Notes under the pieces: model-generated
Database searches by the model: none
The model's input: the letters and a program-made list of their open reading frames with translations, nothing else
What the model was told of the DNA's origin: nothing
Source: CBDEGK01 sp965237855
GTDB taxonomy: Bacteria; Pseudomonadota; Gammaproteobacteria; Pseudomonadales; Halieaceae
Reading direction: 5' to 3'
Length of the DNA stretch: 64,000 nucleotides
Assembly (NCBI GenBank): GCA_965237855.1
Contig: CBDEGK010000008.1
Coordinates: 434,001-498,000 of the forward strand
Program-made: the position numbers and the translations under genes
Part shown: piece by piece, positions 62,100-64,000 of the stretch
Numbering within the stretch: the stretch's first letter is position 1
Layout of the letters: each line of letters begins with the position of its first letter

Positions 62100-62486
62100 A
62101 TGGACTGTCCAAAGTGCGAGGGTCAGCTGCAGAGCAAGTCATTCGGCGCCAGCATTGAGATCGATCGCTGCAACACCTGTTTTGGCTTGTTTGTGGCACC
62201 TGAAATATTGCTGGAAATGCGCGAGGAGTGGATGGCGGAAGCATTCCTCGATATTGGTCATCCCAAGGTAGGCCGTGAATACGACAAGATTGACGAAATT
62301 GATTGCCCGGATTGCGCTGTGCGCATGGCTAAAATAGTAGACCCGGTGCAAACTCATATCTGGATGGAACAGTGCCCAAGCTGCAGTAAGATATTCCTCG
62401 ATGCCGGGGAGTTTTCGGATCTCAAGTACGAGACATTCATGGACAAAATAAAAGGACTGTTTCGTGGTAAACGCGCCCCCGAGTAA
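62100..62486 (+). CDS. Zinc-ribbon (zf-TFIIB-like) protein
   Basis: A 128-residue protein with two zinc-ribbon units. The first is MDCPKCEGQL with RCNTCFGLF, and the second is IDCPDCAVRM with QCPSCSKIFLDAGEF. The FLDAGE ending is typical of the zf-TFIIB family. The function is unknown; a role as an adaptor or regulator is possible. AGGAGG lies just before the ATG. Its last 23 bases overlap the start of the SulP gene, suggesting co-expression. Confidence 0.85.
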   Translation: MDCPKCEGQLQSKSFGASIEIDRCNTCFGLFVAPEILLEMREEWMAEAFLDIGHPKVGREYDKIDEIDCPDCAVRMAKIVDPVQTHIWMEQCPSCSKIFLDAGEFSDLKYETFMDKIKGLFRGKRAPE

Positions 62487-64000
62487 AGCTTCCCTGGTGA
62501 GTAGGGCCACCGCGAACTGGACCCACACCCTGTCTACGGCAGGTATTATGGCGCTGCTCGGCATACTGTTTGCCGCTCTCTATTCAGCGTTTATCTTTGC
62601 CGGTCCGCTGACGAAGTTCATTTTACCCAGTGTTGGCGTACTGCTCTGGGGTACCGCGCTGATGATGTTTATCACCGTACTGTTCAGTGGGTTTCGCGGG
62701 GTTTTCGCTGTTATTCAGGACGAGGCGGTGGTTATCCTCAGCGTGGTGGCCACGGCAATCCTGACTGATATGGGGGGACTGACCACCGATCGCACCTATT
62801 ACACGATTCTTGGCGCGATCGCTGTTTCTACCATCTTCACGGGCTTTTCTTTCTACCTGTTGGGCATATTTCGCCTGGGCAGGATTATTCGCTATATCCC
62901 GTTTTCTGTAACCGCCGGTTTTATGATTACCATTGGCTGGCTGTTGATTGTCGGCGGATTCGAAGTGGCGGAGGGGCAGGACGTCCACCTCATCCTGCTG
63001 GATAGTATCCAGGAAGGCAGTTTGGCCTGGAAGGCCAGTGTGGCGATGTTGTTTGCTGCGTTATTGGCATTGTTGGCGCGTCGCTGGGGGGATGTGCTGC
63101 ACTGCCGATGTCTTTCGCTGTAGGTATAGCGATTTTTTACGGGGTGGGACAAGTTGCGGGATTCAGTGTCGAGGAGCTCGGTGAGAGCGGTTGGTTGCTG
63201 GTGGCGAGCGAAGACGCTATGCCCATCAATGCCTTCTGGCACGGTATCGAGGAGATCGATTGGCCGATTGTACTGGAGCAATGGCGCTCTTTTGTCTCTA
63301 TCGCCGTGATTAGCGCGTTGGGTCTGTTGCTGGCGGTTACTGGGTTGGAACTGTCGACCAAGAGCCGGGTTGATGTGGACAGGGAATTGCGCGCTTCCGG
63401 CATCGCCAACATGGCCGCGGGCATGGGCGGCAGTGTGGCTGGCTACGCTGACATTTCTGTTACCACCATGTTGCATCAAGGCAATGGTACCAATCGCCGC
63501 TCGGTCGTATTGGCAGCTCTGGTTTGTGTGGGCGTCACTCTCACAGACATGAGTTGGCTGTCCTATCTGCCGTTGCCATTCCTGGGCGGCGTTTTTCTCT
63601 GGCTGGGTTGGCAGCTTTGGGAAGAGTGGTTGTTCAAACACGGTGATTACCTGCAGAGTAAGGACTGGATCGCGGTCGGTGCGATTGTATTTGTCACCGT
63701 AACGGCAGGTTTTGTGGCCGGCGTGTTGCTCGGTGTGGGTGTGGGTATCGCCCTGTTCCTGTTGGACTACAGCCAGGTGCGGGCGATTCGCTATATTGTT
63801 AACGGTCGAGAAATCAGGAGCAATGTGGACCGCCCGCCAGCCATGGAGCAGTACCTCTATGACCAGGGCCAGCGTATCCACATTATCAAGTTACAGGGTT
63901 ACCTGTTTTTCGCGCGCTCTCACCAGGTGTTGGTGCAATTGGAGCCCTATTTCGCCCAGATGAGTCAGAGCAACCGTCACTATGTGCTGGTGGACTTCAA
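62464..64000 (+). pseudogene. SulP-family anion transporter, frameshifted and 3' partial
   Basis: A SulP/SLC26-type inner-membrane transporter. The first frame (62464-63123) encodes about 219 residues with membrane helices, including FSVTAGFMITIGWLLIV, then stops after an out-of-frame tail. The other frame continues from about 63100 with LPMSFAVGIAIFYGVGQVAG, further helices (SIANMAAGMGGSVAGYADIS-like segment near 63400) and a STAS-like region near the right edge (IHIIKLQGYLFFARS), still open at base 64000. One missing base near 63097-63106 (for example CTG-GCA-CTG read as CTGCACTG) would join them. The GTG start at 62464 has AAAGGA upstream. Sulfate or another anion, or bicarbonate, could be the substrate. 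Confidence 0.85.

Noticed and set aside
62892..63881. Open frame of 329 codons on the minus strand opposite the SulP gene.
   Set aside because: It is His/Gln/Thr-rich and low in hydrophobic periodicity, as expected from the complement of a membrane protein gene. The plus-strand SulP reading has family motifs.
1..64000. tRNA, rRNA, CRISPR arrays, prophage or integrative elements.
   Set aside because: I saw no repeat arrays, integrase-attachment arrangements or phage structural genes. XerC at 7516 is the housekeeping recombinase by context. A tRNAscan and CRISPR search would settle small cases.

Overview
The window reads as ordinary chromosome of a marine gammaproteobacterium, most likely of the Cellvibrionales/Halieaceae (OM60/NOR5) type. 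That placement is inference from gene content and order: lptM-lysA-dapF-DUF484-xerC-HAD, hemCDXY, trxA-rho-ubiD, leuS-lptE-holA, miaB-phoH-ybeY-corC-lnt, cmoAB, two large TonB-dependent receptors, and a TorF-type porin beside glnK-amtB. Coding density is very high and no gene-free stretch exceeds about 300 bases. I saw no rRNA, tRNA, CRISPR array or prophage.

Layout. 1-2930: porin (5' end outside the window), glnK, amtB and a second glnK, for ammonium sensing and uptake. 2999-5909: a TonB-dependent receptor broken by a one-base frameshift. 6065-11389: a seven-gene leftward operon from the small lipoprotein LptM through lysA, dapF and xerC to a DUF523 protein. 11483-13750: a sulfotransferase gene split by an IS1202-like element. 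13804-20687: cyaY, an esterase, argH and hemCDXY. 20677-26678: a TIGR03545 protein, an unknown lipoprotein, a NYN/LOTUS protein, a second TonB receptor and dodecin. 26722-30020: ubiD, rho and trxA. 30169-35196: a tight rightward operon of six genes built around a TVP38-flavoprotein fusion and an ArsM-like methyltransferase. 35200-39864: a Nudix lipoprotein, imuB, and imuA split by an IS21 element, with a near-consensus LexA box upstream. 40004-46935: a PQQ-type sugar dehydrogenase lipoprotein, small proteins, holA, lptE, leuS and a PhyH dioxygenase. 46932-52168: lnt, corC, ybeY, phoH, miaB. 52278-57822: DUF1820, an aminotransferase, lon with a heat-shock-like promoter, and a DUF2182/DUF1326 pair. 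57908-64000: a BepA-like protease, cmoB, cmoA, a hydrolase, a zinc-ribbon protein and a frameshifted SulP transporter that runs off the right edge.

Most of the window is housekeeping. The parts that stand out are two clean IS insertions whose target duplications can be read exactly (CCAGA and CATGGC) and whose removal restores both host genes in frame; the loss of imuA, which should cripple the SOS mutasome; the 30169-35196 operon, whose gene combination I do not recognise as a described system; and two single-base frameshifts that are either recent pseudogenes or sequence errors.
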